From the NCBI GenBank assembly GCA_021199375.1, contig JAJQIB010000032.1, positions 1 to 64,000 of the forward strand: DNA of 64,000 nucleotides, read 5' to 3'. Position numbers and translations under genes: made by a program. Origin of the DNA: Ruminococcus sp. GTDB lineage: Bacteria; Bacillota; Clostridia; Oscillospirales; Ruminococcaceae. Below are positions 24,574 through 33,128 of the stretch, one piece after another. The notes under the pieces were generated by a model that saw only the letters and a list, made by a program, of their open reading frames with translations, searched no databases and was not told the origin of the DNA. Position 1 is the first letter of the stretch, and each line of letters opens with the position of its first letter.

Positions 24574-26316
24574 TTACTCTTCAGCTTTGCAGTCATTTCT
24601 GCTGCTTTTGGTGCGTACAATTTTAGCAGTGCTTTCAGAGGTGATTAACACCATTTCATTCTCATAATCTATGCCTCTGCTAAAGAAAACCTCCGCCACA
24701 GCATTATCCGAAAGCTCCTTGATAATATTGAGCGGTGTGCGAAGCCCCATAGGTCCATAGGCAAGCTCAAGCAGACGATTTGCTGCCTTGGGTGATAGAG
24801 TGATGCCGATTCCACGAGATTTTGCTATCTCCTCAGTTTTATCAAACAGAAGATCTAGCATATCCTTTCTGTTAAGGCGGTGAAAATTTATCACACGCTG
24901 CATTCTGCCCGCAAGCTCATAGATCATACCATAGTCAATAATCTCTTCAATGGTTACATCCTCATAGAAGTCAACAGGCGATGTGCTTTCAGACGTAGTT
25001 CCAAAGCCAAGCGTTTTAACCGAGTCCTTGCTCTTTTGCTCACGAATGTCCTCAAAGGCACCCATTAGAACAAACATAGTTTTAGTGGTGTCATACGCTA
25101 CCTCTCTATCAAATACCTCAACGTTGACCGTTGTTCCCTCAATAAGTGTCAGAAGATTGCCCTGAACGGCGGCATTTATATTGCCTCCCCTTGAGGCGTA
25201 GCTTGGCTGACATTTTTTGTCGGCTTCATCAAGAAAGCATATTGCATACTGTTTCTTACTGGTAGGTCTTTCAGCTACTATGCGTGAAACTATGGTATTT
25301 GCGTCATCTCCCTTAAAGCCTGTTTCGGTTATATTGCTAAGATCTACCTGCACCACAGGAATAGGAATCCTCTTTTGCTTAAAGAAGTCTTTTATTGTGC
25401 GATAAAACTCGGTTTTACCCGCCCCGCTTGGTGCTGTAAGAATCCAGTTGTCGGCAACAAAATCCTCACCGTTCGACGCAAGCTCAAGATAGTGATAAAT
25501 CAAATAGAGCGCCTTCTTAAGCTCGTCATCCTGTCCCTGAACACGCTTGCGACAAAATTCAAACAGCTCTGATGGCTTGATAAAATCCTCATCATGTTTA
25601 TTTGTATCAAGCTTCTCTTCCCTCTTGGGTTCCTCTTCAGTGCTTTCTATTTTTGCTATATCCTCCTGCTCGTCATTTAAAATCTCTCTCATGGTATCAA
25701 AGCCCAGACAATCCACCACAGACCAATCGTGAAGACATAAAGCAAGGTCACTGCTTGTTATCGGCTCAGAGCAGTTAGTTAAGCCTAAAACGCTCATATC
25801 ATCAGGTGAATTTAGACAGCGAATCGACTTGTCATTATTGATTTCAAGCATCAGCTCGAAATATTTTTTGAAATCGGTGGTTTTATTAAGAAAATCTCTT
25901 GCCGGTAAAACCCTTGACCTTTCAAACAAAAGATTGACAGAGTCCTTATGCTTTTCAAGCAAAATGTCATAATGCTCGCCAAGCTCCTTCACAAAATCAG
26001 AAACGCTCATGCTCTTTGGCTTAATCGTACGTATGTACGGTATCATGCATTCGCTATATGCCGCCTGAAAGCAGCAATCCTTCAACGCCATTACATTATT
26101 GTAATTTATTGTTGTGTAGCAATGCTTTTTTATATAGACGTATGTACGTAGCTTCTTTTTCTTGCAAAGCTCACGGTCATTAGCCAAAAGCCTGCCATAG
26201 CATTCGGCACAGTAGTATTCCTGCTCTCCTGTCGCTTTATAAACCTTATCCTCCTGCATAAATTCCTTTCCACATTCAGAGCAATATGGTGACTTAAGCT
26301 TAAACCTGTATTTCAT
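24574..26316 (-). CDS. ClpX-like AAA+ unfoldase with N-terminal Cys4 zinc finger
   Basis: About 580 residues (track numbering 1-582). A Cys4 finger (C14, C17, C38, C41) opens the protein. A long helical region of unknown type spans 50-250, followed by an AAA+ module: Walker A APSGAGKT (297-304), Walker B ICFLDEAD (361-368), a sensor-2 segment GLRTPL near 535, and a ClpX-like C-terminal subdomain. At 438-440 the tripeptide LGF sits exactly where ClpX has the IGF loop that docks on ClpP. It is much longer than ClpX (about 420) and has a different N-terminal region, so it is a paralogue rather than ClpX itself. The start is set at MKYRF because GGGAGAGG sits too close to the first ATG. Monocistronic. 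Confidence 0.85.
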   Translation of the reverse strand: MKYRFKLKSPYCSECGKEFMQEDKVYKATGEQEYYCAECYGRLLANDRELCKKKKLRTYVYIKKHCYTTINYNNVMALKDCCFQAAYSECMIPYIRTIKPKSMSVSDFVKELGEHYDILLEKHKDSVNLLFERSRVLPARDFLNKTTDFKKYFELMLEINNDKSIRCLNSPDDMSVLGLTNCSEPITSSDLALCLHDWSVVDCLGFDTMREILNDEQEDIAKIESTEEEPKREEKLDTNKHDEDFIKPSELFEFCRKRVQGQDDELKKALYLIYHYLELASNGEDFVADNWILTAPSGAGKTEFYRTIKDFFKQKRIPIPVVQVDLSNITETGFKGDDANTIVSRIVAERPTSKKQYAICFLDEADKKCQPSYASRGGNINAAVQGNLLTLIEGTTVNVEVFDREVAYDTTKTMFVLMGAFEDIREQKSKDSVKTLGFGTTSESTSPVDFYEDVTIEEIIDYGMIYELAGRMQRVINFHRLNRKDMLDLLFDKTEEIAKSRGIGITLSPKAANRLLELAYGPMGLRTPLNIIKELSDNAVAEVFFSRGIDYENEMVLITSESTAKIVRTKSSRNDCKAEE

Positions 26317-26374
26317 ATTCATCCTCTCCCTTCGTTGGGGTTAATCTTTATTATTATAGCTTTATCATGCATCT

Positions 26375-26403
26375 ATTATACACCATTAACCCTTTCGTGT
26401 CAA
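26375..26403 (-). promoter_or_regulatory. Promoter of the ClpX-like gene
   Basis: On the minus strand TTGACA and TATAAT are separated by 17 nt, about 55 nt before the start codon. Confidence 0.85.
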
Positions 26404-26499
26404 ATAAAAAAATCTGCGAGGGACAAGGTATTTGCAGCAGTCTAAGAGCTACGCTATGTCAAACTATATGAAAAAAATTTGAAAAATATCGAAAAGCAC

Positions 26500-26528
26500 T
26501 TGAATTTCCAAGCAATATGATGTATAAT
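26500..26528 (+). promoter_or_regulatory. Promoter of the IscU-like / GGGtGRT operon
   Basis: TTGAAT and TATAAT separated by 17 nt, about 60 nt before the first gene, which has GAGAGGAG as RBS. Confidence 0.85.
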
Positions 26529-26590
26529 AGAATAGGAATGCAGTAGATTTTTCATGCTGCATCAGATTAACGAGAGGAGTTATGTAAAAA

Positions 26591-27283
26591 ATGGTTTATT
26601 CTCATGAAGTTGAAACGATGTGCCCCGTGGCTCAGGGTGTAGCTCACGGTGCTGCGCCTATCCCCGAAGAAGCTAAGTGGGTTAAAGCAAAGGAAATCAA
26701 GGATATTTCAGGCTTTACACACGGTATTGGTTGGTGCGCTCCACAGCAGGGAACTTGTAAGCTAACGCTTAACGTCAAGGAGGGCGTTATCCAAGAATGC
26801 TTGGTTGAAACCATCGGATGTTCGGGTATGACACACTCGGCAGCTATGGCATCAGAAATTCTCCCCGGAAGAACTATTCTTGAGGCTCTTAACACAGACC
26901 TCGTTTGCGATGCTATTAACACCGCTATGAGAGAGCTTTTCCTACAAATTGTTTACGGACGTTCACAGAGTGCTTTCTCGGAGGACGGACTTGTAATCGG
27001 TGCTGGACTAGAGGATCTCGGTAAGGGACTTCGCTCGCAGGTTGGTACAATGTACGGAACACTTGCAAAGGGTCCTAGATACCTCGAAATGACAGACGGA
27101 TACGTTACAGGCATTGCTCTTAACGAGGATGACGAAATCATCGGATACCAGTTTGTAAACTTCGGTAAGATGATGGACTTCATCAAGGGCGGCGATGATG
27201 CAAATACCGCTTTTGAGAAGGCTAAGGGTCAGTACGGCAGAGTCGCAGACGCTGTTAAGATTATCGACCCAAGAAAAGAATAA
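26591..27283 (+). CDS. IscU/NifU-like scaffold-type protein partnered with GGGtGRT protein
   Basis: A 230-residue soluble protein. Its central part (GTCKLTLNVKEGVIQECLVE, then TIGCSGMTHSAAMASEIL) resembles the N-terminal domain of NifU/IscU iron-sulfur scaffolds, with Cys residues in GWCAPQQGTC and IGCSG as possible cluster ligands. The C-terminal about 60 residues are unlike IscU. It is encoded 17 nt upstream of a GGGtGRT protein; I recall this pair being conserved in anaerobic Firmicutes and some other anaerobes. Cluster assembly or a cluster-bearing enzyme subunit are both possible; the true role is not known to me. Confidence 0.78.
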   Translation: MVYSHEVETMCPVAQGVAHGAAPIPEEAKWVKAKEIKDISGFTHGIGWCAPQQGTCKLTLNVKEGVIQECLVETIGCSGMTHSAAMASEILPGRTILEALNTDLVCDAINTAMRELFLQIVYGRSQSAFSEDGLVIGAGLEDLGKGLRSQVGTMYGTLAKGPRYLEMTDGYVTGIALNEDDEIIGYQFVNFGKMMDFIKGGDDANTAFEKAKGQYGRVADAVKIIDPRKE

Positions 27284-27300
27284 TAGGGAGGATAGGTACA

Positions 27301-28299
27301 ATGGCTTTATTTGAATCATATGAAAGAAGAGAAAAGCAGATTCTCGCTGTTTTAGCAAATTACGATATCAAGACAATTGAAGAATGTGCTGACATCTGCA
27401 AGGCTAAGGGTCTTGACATATACAAGCTCGTAGAGGGCATTCAGCCTATCTGCTTTGAAAACGCTAAGTGGGCTTATACTGTTGGCTGCGCTATTGCTAT
27501 CAAGAAGGGCTGCACAAGAGCTGCTGACGCTGCTGCTGCAATCGGTGAAGGACTTCAGGCATTCTGCATTCCCGGATCTGTTGCAGATCAGAGAAAGGTA
27601 GGTTTAGGTCACGGTAATCTTGGCAAGATGCTTCTTGAAGAGGACACCGAGTGCTTTGCATTCCTAGCAGGTCACGAGTCGTTTGCTGCTGCTGAGGGTG
27701 CAATCGGTATTGCTGAGAAGGCTAACAAGGTTAGACAGAAGCCCCTAAGAGTTATTCTTAACGGTCTTGGAAAGGATGCCGCTCAGGTTATTGCTAGAAT
27801 CAATGGCTTTACATATGTTGAGACCGAGATGGACTACTACACAGGCGAGGTTAAGGAGGTATTCCGCAAGGCTTATTCCGATGGACTTCGTGCAAAGGTA
27901 AACTGCTACGGTGCTAACGATGTTACTGAGGGCGTTGCTATCATGTGGAAGGAAAATGTTGATGTTTCAATCACAGGTAACTCAACCAACCCGACAAGAT
28001 TCCAGCATCCTGTTGCAGGTACATATAAGAAGGAGCGCCTTGACGCTGGCAAGAAGTATTTCTCTGTTGCTTCAGGTGGTGGTACAGGACGTACACTTCA
28101 TCCTGATAACATGGCAGCTGGTCCTGCTTCCTATGGTATGACTGATACAATGGGAAGAATGCACAGTGATGCACAGTTCGCAGGCTCATCCTCAGTTCCC
28201 GCTCACGTTGAGATGATGGGACTCATCGGAATGGGCAACAACCCGATGGTTGGCGCAACGGTTGCTTGTGCAGTTGCAGTTGAAGAGGCTATGAAGTAA
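27301..28299 (+). CDS. GGGtGRT protein (pfam14057)
   Basis: A 332-residue protein carrying the family signature SGGGTGRTLHPDN near residue 262 and conserved flanks (GMTDTMGRMHSDAQFAG, GLIGMGNNPMVGA). The N-terminal region has FESYERREKQILAVLANY and an IGEGLQAFCIPGSVADQ stretch. The family is widespread in anaerobes and uncharacterised as far as I know. Strong codon bias towards common codons suggests high expression. It is second in a two-gene operon with the IscU-like protein and ends at a clear terminator. Confidence 0.95.
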   Translation: MALFESYERREKQILAVLANYDIKTIEECADICKAKGLDIYKLVEGIQPICFENAKWAYTVGCAIAIKKGCTRAADAAAAIGEGLQAFCIPGSVADQRKVGLGHGNLGKMLLEEDTECFAFLAGHESFAAAEGAIGIAEKANKVRQKPLRVILNGLGKDAAQVIARINGFTYVETEMDYYTGEVKEVFRKAYSDGLRAKVNCYGANDVTEGVAIMWKENVDVSITGNSTNPTRFQHPVAGTYKKERLDAGKKYFSVASGGGTGRTLHPDNMAAGPASYGMTDTMGRMHSDAQFAGSSSVPAHVEMMGLIGMGNNPMVGATVACAVAVEEAMK

Positions 28300-28321
28300 T
28301 ACAATTTCTCAAGCATAATTT

Positions 28322-28357
28322 AAACCCCTTTTGCAAAACGCAAGAGGGGTTTGTTTT
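28322..28357 (+). terminator. Terminator after the GGGtGRT gene
   Basis: AAACCCCTT and AAGAGGGGTTT pair around a short loop and are followed by GTTTTG. Confidence 0.88.
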
Positions 28358-28364
28358 GTATAAA

Positions 28365-28396
28365 GGCAGCACTGTACAATAAACGCAGGTGCTGCC
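28365..28396 (-). terminator. Terminator after ribU
   Basis: GGCAGCAC pairs with GTGCTGCC around a 16-nt loop. On the minus strand it is followed by TTTATAC, a short T run. Located about 37 nt downstream of the ribU stop. Confidence 0.65.
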
Positions 28397-28433
28397 TATA
28401 GAAATTTGGTTTAATAGCAAAATATCCTTGGTT

Positions 28434-29054
28434 TTAGAATTTACCCTTAATCACAGGTGAAAGCGGTTTATACAAAAGCACCGTCACCAATGCGCACAGC
28501 ACACCTTTTATAAATGTAAAGGGCAGATTAAATATACAAAGTGCAGCAAAAATGCTGTCAACACTCGGCATAAGCTCTTGGTACATTCCCAAAATTGCAG
28601 CTTCACCGCCGAAAGCCTTGAAGTATATCGGGTAAACAATGAAGTAGTTAAGCGGAAGGCTTATAATTGTGAACACAAGTGTTCCAACAATGCAAGCTAT
28701 CATTGCACCCTTTTTTGTTCTATTCCTCTTGTAGATGATTGCAGCAGTAAGTACAAAGGTTACACTTGTTACGAAATCGAAGATATCTCCAATTCCCATT
28801 GTCGTACCCATTCCCTTAATAACAAGATGTATTACATTCTTGATAAGGCACACGGTAGCTCCCGCCGCAGGTCCTAATGAAAATCCCGTCAAAAGCGAAA
28901 TTACATTTGAAAGATCCAGCTTTATAAAGCTAGGCATGAGCGGTACAGGAAAATCAAGATAATATATCACCGTAGCGAGCGCACTCATCACGGCTATCAC
29001 CGCCATATTTCTTGTTGTGAAAAGCTTCTTTTTTGCTATTACAGCATCAGTCAT
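28434..29054 (-). CDS. ribU: Riboflavin ECF transporter substrate-binding subunit RibU
   Basis: A 206-residue membrane protein with about six helices and the ECF S-component features of RibU: FPVPLMPSFIKLDLSNVISL near residues 50-70 and GPAAGATVCLIKNVIHLVI. It captures riboflavin and works with a shared energising module (EcfA-EcfA'-EcfT) that is not in the window. An FMN riboswitch with terminator precedes it, which settles the substrate class. RBS AGGAGGAATATTT. Monocistronic with a terminator downstream. Confidence 0.95.
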   Translation of the reverse strand: MTDAVIAKKKLFTTRNMAVIAVMSALATVIYYLDFPVPLMPSFIKLDLSNVISLLTGFSLGPAAGATVCLIKNVIHLVIKGMGTTMGIGDIFDFVTSVTFVLTAAIIYKRNRTKKGAMIACIVGTLVFTIISLPLNYFIVYPIYFKAFGGEAAILGMYQELMPSVDSIFAALCIFNLPFTFIKGVLCALVTVLLYKPLSPVIKGKF

Positions 29055-29068
29055 AAATATTCCTCCTT

Positions 29069-29197
29069 CTAGAAACTAGATATTCAGAGACCAGAGACTA
29101 GATTTCAGCGCAGCTTAACGGTTAATCAGAGACTTTTAATAATAGTTTAAACTACTACCTCTAGTCTACAGCCGCTAGTCTCTAGCTTCTAGCAGCA
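29069..29197. repeat. Inverted clusters of CTAG-rich heptamers in the ribU leader
   Basis: On the minus strand one cluster reads CTAGAAG, CTAGAGA, CTAGCGG, CTGTAGA, CTAGAGG in 7-nt steps. About 60 nt later the opposite sense appears (CTAGTCT, CTGGTCT, CTGAATA, CTAGTTT, CTAG). The two clusters can pair as a long imperfect hairpin between the riboswitch terminator and the ribU RBS. Confidence 0.6.
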
Positions 29198-29204
29198 GAA
29201 AAAT

Positions 29205-29236
29205 AACGCAAAAACGCCCCGAAAAAAATCGGGGCG
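29205..29236 (-). terminator. Riboswitch-controlled terminator upstream of ribU
   Basis: On the minus strand CGCCCCGA pairs with TCGGGGCG around a T loop, followed by TTTTTGCG. It lies about 25 nt after the FMN aptamer, the usual place for a transcription-attenuating expression platform. Confidence 0.88.
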
Positions 29237-29261
29237 ACTGAAATTTTGCAAAATCAATCTG

Positions 29262-29386
29262 TTGCTTCTTCCATCCGGACTATACCGTCGGTATCGGAAT
29301 TTCACCGATTCGGCAGATCTTGCGCTTTTGAAAGATCTGTTAGCGGACTTTAACCGCCGGTGTGGAATTTCACCACCCCTTGAAAC
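29262..29386 (-). promoter_or_regulatory. FMN riboswitch (RFN element)
   Basis: On the minus strand the conserved RFN blocks occur in order: AAGGGGTGGTGAAATTCC, ACCGGCGGT, AAAGTCCGC, GGTGAAATTCCGATACCGAC, GGTATAGTCCGGATG and GAAGAAG. It precedes a terminator and ribU, so FMN binding should switch riboflavin uptake off. Confidence 0.97.
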
Positions 29387-29430
29387 AAATATTGTATTAA
29401 ACCAAATTTTCTAGCTATGTAATTGTGAGC

Positions 29431-30039
29431 TTAAAACTCAAACTCTAAATATGCTCCGCACAGTGGGCAGCTTGCAGATCCAGCCTTAACCTGGTCTGCT
29501 GTCAGCGGAAATGTTCTGCCACATACGGGACAAGGGCACTCATAAGATACGTCATCCGGTGCTGTGGATTCGGGCATCTCATGCTCTCCCTTCATGAATT
29601 CGTTGTTGCTCGGGATCTGATTTTCTATAATCACGCCAGCATCCTGATTTTGAGCCGTAAAGGGCTCGTCATTGGTCGGTGCCTTATCCGCATCAATCTC
29701 CTGCTCAGCAGCATATTGCTCCTCTAGCTCGTTAGAAATTCTGTCGAGCTCTTTGAGCTCATCCTCGCTCATCACCTCGTCATCAGCGAAGGGATCTTCA
29801 TCAAATTCCTGAGCTTTAACATCGTCGCAATCATCGCAACAATCACACTCGAAATCCTCGCCCTCGTCGATGCACTCACAGATGGTGTCAATAATCTCAG
29901 CATTAATCTCAATCTCTTCTGCCATTTCCTCTAAAAGCTCAGCCATTGCATTAAGCACCTGACCTTCAGGAGTGGAATCATCGATTTTTAATCCTGCCAT
30001 AAGACCCTTGATGTAGCCTACCTTTTTAGAAAGATCCAT
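29431..30039 (-). CDS. CD1247-like protein with C-terminal zinc ribbon
   Basis: A 202-residue acidic protein. Residues 1-60 (MDLSKKVGYIKGLMAGLKID, then a helical EEMAEEIEIN segment) match the CD1247 N-terminal domain found across clostridia. A Cys-rich acidic patch (CDCCDDCDD) and a long disordered linker follow. The C-terminus has two CxxC pairs (CPCPVCGRTF and CPLCGAYLEF) as a zinc ribbon. It follows efp by 21 nt on the same strand and probably shares its promoter. The association with efp suggests a translation-related role; this is inference. Confidence 0.85.
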   Translation of the reverse strand: MDLSKKVGYIKGLMAGLKIDDSTPEGQVLNAMAELLEEMAEEIEINAEIIDTICECIDEGEDFECDCCDDCDDVKAQEFDEDPFADDEVMSEDELKELDRISNELEEQYAAEQEIDADKAPTNDEPFTAQNQDAGVIIENQIPSNNEFMKGEHEMPESTAPDDVSYECPCPVCGRTFPLTADQVKAGSASCPLCGAYLEFEF

Positions 30040-30060
30040 TTAAACCTCTCCTTTCGTGTG

Positions 30061-30618
30061 TTAAGCACGCTCCATGTACTCACAGGTTCTTGTGTCAATT
30101 CTGATCTTGTCGCCGGTGTTGATGAAAAGCGGAACCTTTATTTCTGCTCCGGTTTCAACGGTTGCAGGCTTAGTAGCATTAGTAGCTGTATCTCCCTTAA
30201 CACCGGGCTCGGTGTCTGTAACCTCAAGGTCAACAAAGAAAGGAGGCTCTACTCCGAAAACCTTGCCTTTGTAGGACAAAATCTTGCAAACCATGTTTTC
30301 CTTAACAAACTTGAAGTTATCGGAAAGCTCATCTGCATTTACAGGTACCATATCATATGTTTCAGGATCCATAAAATAGTACAGGTCGCCATCATTATAG
30401 CTGTACTCCATGTCCTTTCTCTCAACAAAAGCGGTCGGGAACTTTGCGGTAGGATTGTATGTCTTTTCAACTACAGATCCCGTAATAACGTTTTTTACCT
30501 TCGTTCTTACGAAAGCTGCACCCTTTCCGGGCTTAACGTGCTGAAACTCGATAACCTGCATTACGTTACCGTCCTCTTCAAAAGTCATGCCATTTCTGAA
30601 ATCTCCGGCTGTTACCAT
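30061..30618 (-). CDS. efp: Elongation factor P
   Basis: A 185-residue EF-P, the three-domain factor that relieves ribosome stalling at proline stretches. The tip loop reads [14 protein letters not shown], with the Lys at the usual modifiable position. The middle and C-terminal OB domains include [13 protein letters not shown] and the end [19 protein letters not shown]. No modification enzyme is nearby. It is cotranscribed with the CD1247-like gene downstream, and an Xaa-Pro peptidase lies upstream, the common efp neighbourhood in Firmicutes. Confidence 0.97.
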   Translation of the reverse strand: MVTAGDFRNGMTFEEDGNVMQVIEFQHVKPGKGAAFVRTKVKNVITGSVVEKTYNPTAKFPTAFVERKDMEYSYNDGDLYYFMDPETYDMVPVNADELSDNFKFVKENMVCKILSYKGKVFGVEPPFFVDLEVTDTEPGVKGDTATNATKPATVETGAEIKVPLFINTGDKIRIDTRTCEYMERA

Positions 30619-30673
30619 TATTTTATACCTCCATAATTAATCATTATTACAAACTGTCACACAGTCTCTTTCT

Positions 30674-30702
30674 ATTATATCTCATTTTGCGAAGTTTTGC
30701 AA
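30674..30702 (-). promoter_or_regulatory. Promoter of the efp operon
   Basis: On the minus strand TTGCAA and TATAAT are 17 nt apart, about 55 nt before the efp start. Confidence 0.75.
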
Positions 30703-30739
30703 GTGCTTTTTTATCTTTTTTCGTGAGTTAATACTTTGT

Positions 30740-31810
30740 TTACAAGATAATAAGCTGTTTAGGTGCCTGGGTCATGTTTTCGCATCCGTCATCTCGAATA
30801 ACCACAAAGTCCTCAATACGAACTCCGAATTCACCTTCGAGGTAAATTCCGGGCTCAACGGTTACAATCATAGAATCCTCAAGAACATTGTCGCATGTAG
30901 GTGATGCAGTAGGCGCCTCATGAATCTCCATTCCTACACCATGTCCCAGCGAATGACCAAAGCTATCGCCATAGCCATTTGCCGCAATTACATCACGAGC
31001 AATTCTATCAAGCTCGCTTCCCGTAATACCTGCTCTAGCCGCTTCAAGCGCCCTTGTCTGTGCCTCAAGTACAATCGAGTAAACCTCACGCATCTTATCA
31101 CTCGGCTCACCCACACAAACGGTGCGTGTCATGTCGCTATGCCAGCCATCCACTACAGCACCAAAGTCCATAAGCACAAACTCACCGCTCTTAACCGTCC
31201 TATCGCTCGGAACACCGTGTGGAAGGGATGTGTTGCTGCCACTTAGCGCAATGGTATCAAAGGACAGCGCCTCCGCTCCGTGACTTAGCATAAAAAAGTC
31301 AAGCTCAAGCGCAATTTCACGCTCAGAAACTCCCTCATGAATGTACTCAAGCATATGCTCAAAGCCCTGCTCTGCTATTCGCTGAGCTGCAATGATTTTT
31401 TCTATCTGCTCCGGCGTTTTAATCACTCTTATCTCGCCGATAAGCTCGCTTAAGCAGTCGCTGTCGTCTATATTTAAGTCCACTTTTTTGGACAGTTGTC
31501 TGCATTCAGAAAGTGTCATGCTTGAGGCTTCTACCGATATAGTTTTTACTGCATGACGCAAGCAAAGCTCGTTAATCTGAGCATACAGCTTGCCACTCTG
31601 CTGTAAAATCACCTCACAATCAGTAACAACCGCCCTTGCCTTTTCTATGTACCTAAAGTCAATGATCAGATATGCTTTATCGGGAAAAACCAAAAGCGTT
31701 CCTGCACTTGACTTCATTTTTGTAAAGTAGCGGCGATTTATATCTGAGGTAATAAGAGCACACTCGATTTTTCCTGCTATAGTCTGCTGTAAAAGCTCAA
31801 TTGAGGTCAT
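30740..31810 (-). CDS. Xaa-Pro aminopeptidase / proline dipeptidase (M24B)
   Basis: A 356-residue cytoplasmic metallopeptidase. Residues 1-125 form the creatinase-type N-terminal domain. The pita-bread catalytic domain supplies the metal ligands: Asp in MDFGAVVDGWHSDMTRT (two Asp), His in HSLGHGVGMEIHE, Glu in VEPGIYLEGE and Glu in VRIED. It cleaves the X-Pro bond in dipeptides or N-termini. ATGA overlap with aroQ upstream shows coupling. The aroQ-pepQ-efp order is conserved in Firmicutes. Confidence 0.95.
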   Translation of the reverse strand: MTSIELLQQTIAGKIECALITSDINRRYFTKMKSSAGTLLVFPDKAYLIIDFRYIEKARAVVTDCEVILQQSGKLYAQINELCLRHAVKTISVEASSMTLSECRQLSKKVDLNIDDSDCLSELIGEIRVIKTPEQIEKIIAAQRIAEQGFEHMLEYIHEGVSEREIALELDFFMLSHGAEALSFDTIALSGSNTSLPHGVPSDRTVKSGEFVLMDFGAVVDGWHSDMTRTVCVGEPSDKMREVYSIVLEAQTRALEAARAGITGSELDRIARDVIAANGYGDSFGHSLGHGVGMEIHEAPTASPTCDNVLEDSMIVTVEPGIYLEGEFGVRIEDFVVIRDDGCENMTQAPKQLIIL

Positions 31811-32256
31811 TTACAATCACTTCCATCCAAAATAGCCTTTAGCGCATCAAGTCCAAGCAGGTATGAATTCTTGCCAAAGCCTGCAATCTGTCCCGCACAC
31901 ACAGGAGCTATAACCGACTTGTGTCTAAACTCATCCCTTGCATGTATGTTTGACATATGCACCTCAACAACAGGGATTTTTATTGCGGCAATTGCGTCAC
32001 GAATAGCATAGCTATAGTGGGTATACGCTCCGGCATTGATCACTACTCCGGCACAATCAAGACGTGCGACATGAAGCTTATCTATAATCTTGCCCTCACC
32101 GTTCGACTGAAAAATCTCGCAGTCAAATCCAAGCGCCTTAGCCTTTTTTATAATCTCGGCATTCACCGAATCAAAGCTATCCTTGCCATAGTAGCCCGGC
32201 TCACGCTCGCCAAGCAAATTAAGATTTGGTCCATGTATAACAAGTATTTTACTCAT
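31807..32256 (-). CDS. aroQ: Type II 3-dehydroquinate dehydratase
   Basis: A 149-residue enzyme of the shikimate pathway that dehydrates 3-dehydroquinate to 3-dehydroshikimate. Type II signatures are complete: GPNLNLLGEREPGYYG with the catalytic Tyr, INAGAYTHYSYAIRDA, EVHMSNIHARDEFRH with the catalytic His, and AGQIAGFG. Length is normal for the dodecameric class. It overlaps the start of the Xaa-Pro peptidase by 4 nt and follows the endonuclease IV-like gene by 13 nt. Confidence 0.97.
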   Translation of the reverse strand: MSKILVIHGPNLNLLGEREPGYYGKDSFDSVNAEIIKKAKALGFDCEIFQSNGEGKIIDKLHVARLDCAGVVINAGAYTHYSYAIRDAIAAIKIPVVEVHMSNIHARDEFRHKSVIAPVCAGQIAGFGKNSYLLGLDALKAILDGSDCK

Positions 32257-32269
32257 AAAATAACTCCTC

Positions 32270-33124
32270 TCATAAAAAGCTACAATACGACTTCTTCATT
32301 CTGAGTGCATCAATGTCCTGTGTTCCCGCACTTTCACAAATAAAGGTCGGTGAAAGATTTTTCTTTGCCACAAGCTCCATAAGCGGCTCGTAGTCAGGTC
32401 CATACCCCTGATTGTCGTCAAATGTCAGGTGCTTTTTCTCACCGCCTGGAATAGTAAACATTATCTTTGAAAAATGGCTATGAAAGCACCTTAATCTGTC
32501 ACCTCCGAGTGCATTTTCCACCTCGTCAAGCATACGCTCATAGTCAGATTTATCCTTTATGCTTCCGAAGTCTCTGGCATTTAGATGACCAAAGTCTATG
32601 CACGGAATAAAGCTGTCATCAAGCTTGCAAAGCTCAAGCACCTCGGTTAGGTTGCCAAGCTGATTTACCTTACCCATAGTTTCAGGACAAAAATGTATAT
32701 CCTCAAACCCCTGCTCAATAGCCTGTCTTCTTGCCCGAATAAGTGTATCCTTTGCAAGCTCAAGAGCCTCCTCACGGCTTATTTTAGCACAGCTGCCGCT
32801 GTGTATAATAATTCTATCAGCACCCATTCTCTTTGCCGCATCGCACGACTGGATTATGTAATTAATCGAATTATCACGCTTCTCAGGCTCGATACTTGAA
32901 AGCGAAATAAAATACGGAGCGTGTATCGAGAGGCTAATTCCGTGTTCGCTAGACTTAGTACGCATAGCTGATGCTACCTTATCGCTCACACGCACTCCGC
33001 GTCCGCACTGATACTCATAGTGATCCAGTCCCATTTCGCTTAGGTACCTTGGAGCGTCTATTGTCGATTTATATTTTGCCGAGAATGCTTCACTGTTTCC
33101 CGCAGGTCCAAATTTTGCAGACAT
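32270..33124 (-). CDS. nfo: Endonuclease IV-like TIM-barrel protein
   Basis: A 284-residue xylose-isomerase-like TIM barrel of the AP endonuclease 2 / deoxyribonuclease IV type. Likely metal ligands are the His in SIHAPYF, the His of IIHSG, the Glu in FCPETMG, Asp and His in CIDFGHLNA, the His in FHSHFSK and the Glu in FICESAG. The expected role is incision at abasic sites in base excision repair. The C-terminal QDIDALRMKKSY is atypical, so a sugar-phosphate isomerase function is a minor alternative. It lies between a small LSm-like protein and aroQ. Confidence 0.85.
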   Translation of the reverse strand: MSAKFGPAGNSEAFSAKYKSTIDAPRYLSEMGLDHYEYQCGRGVRVSDKVASAMRTKSSEHGISLSIHAPYFISLSSIEPEKRDNSINYIIQSCDAAKRMGADRIIIHSGSCAKISREEALELAKDTLIRARRQAIEQGFEDIHFCPETMGKVNQLGNLTEVLELCKLDDSFIPCIDFGHLNARDFGSIKDKSDYERMLDEVENALGGDRLRCFHSHFSKIMFTIPGGEKKHLTFDDNQGYGPDYEPLMELVAKKNLSPTFICESAGTQDIDALRMKKSYCSFL

Positions 33125-33128
33125 AAGC

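Noticed and set aside
30058-30636. 192-aa plus-strand ORF opposite efp
   Set aside because: Same extent as efp in the opposite sense; efp is certain.
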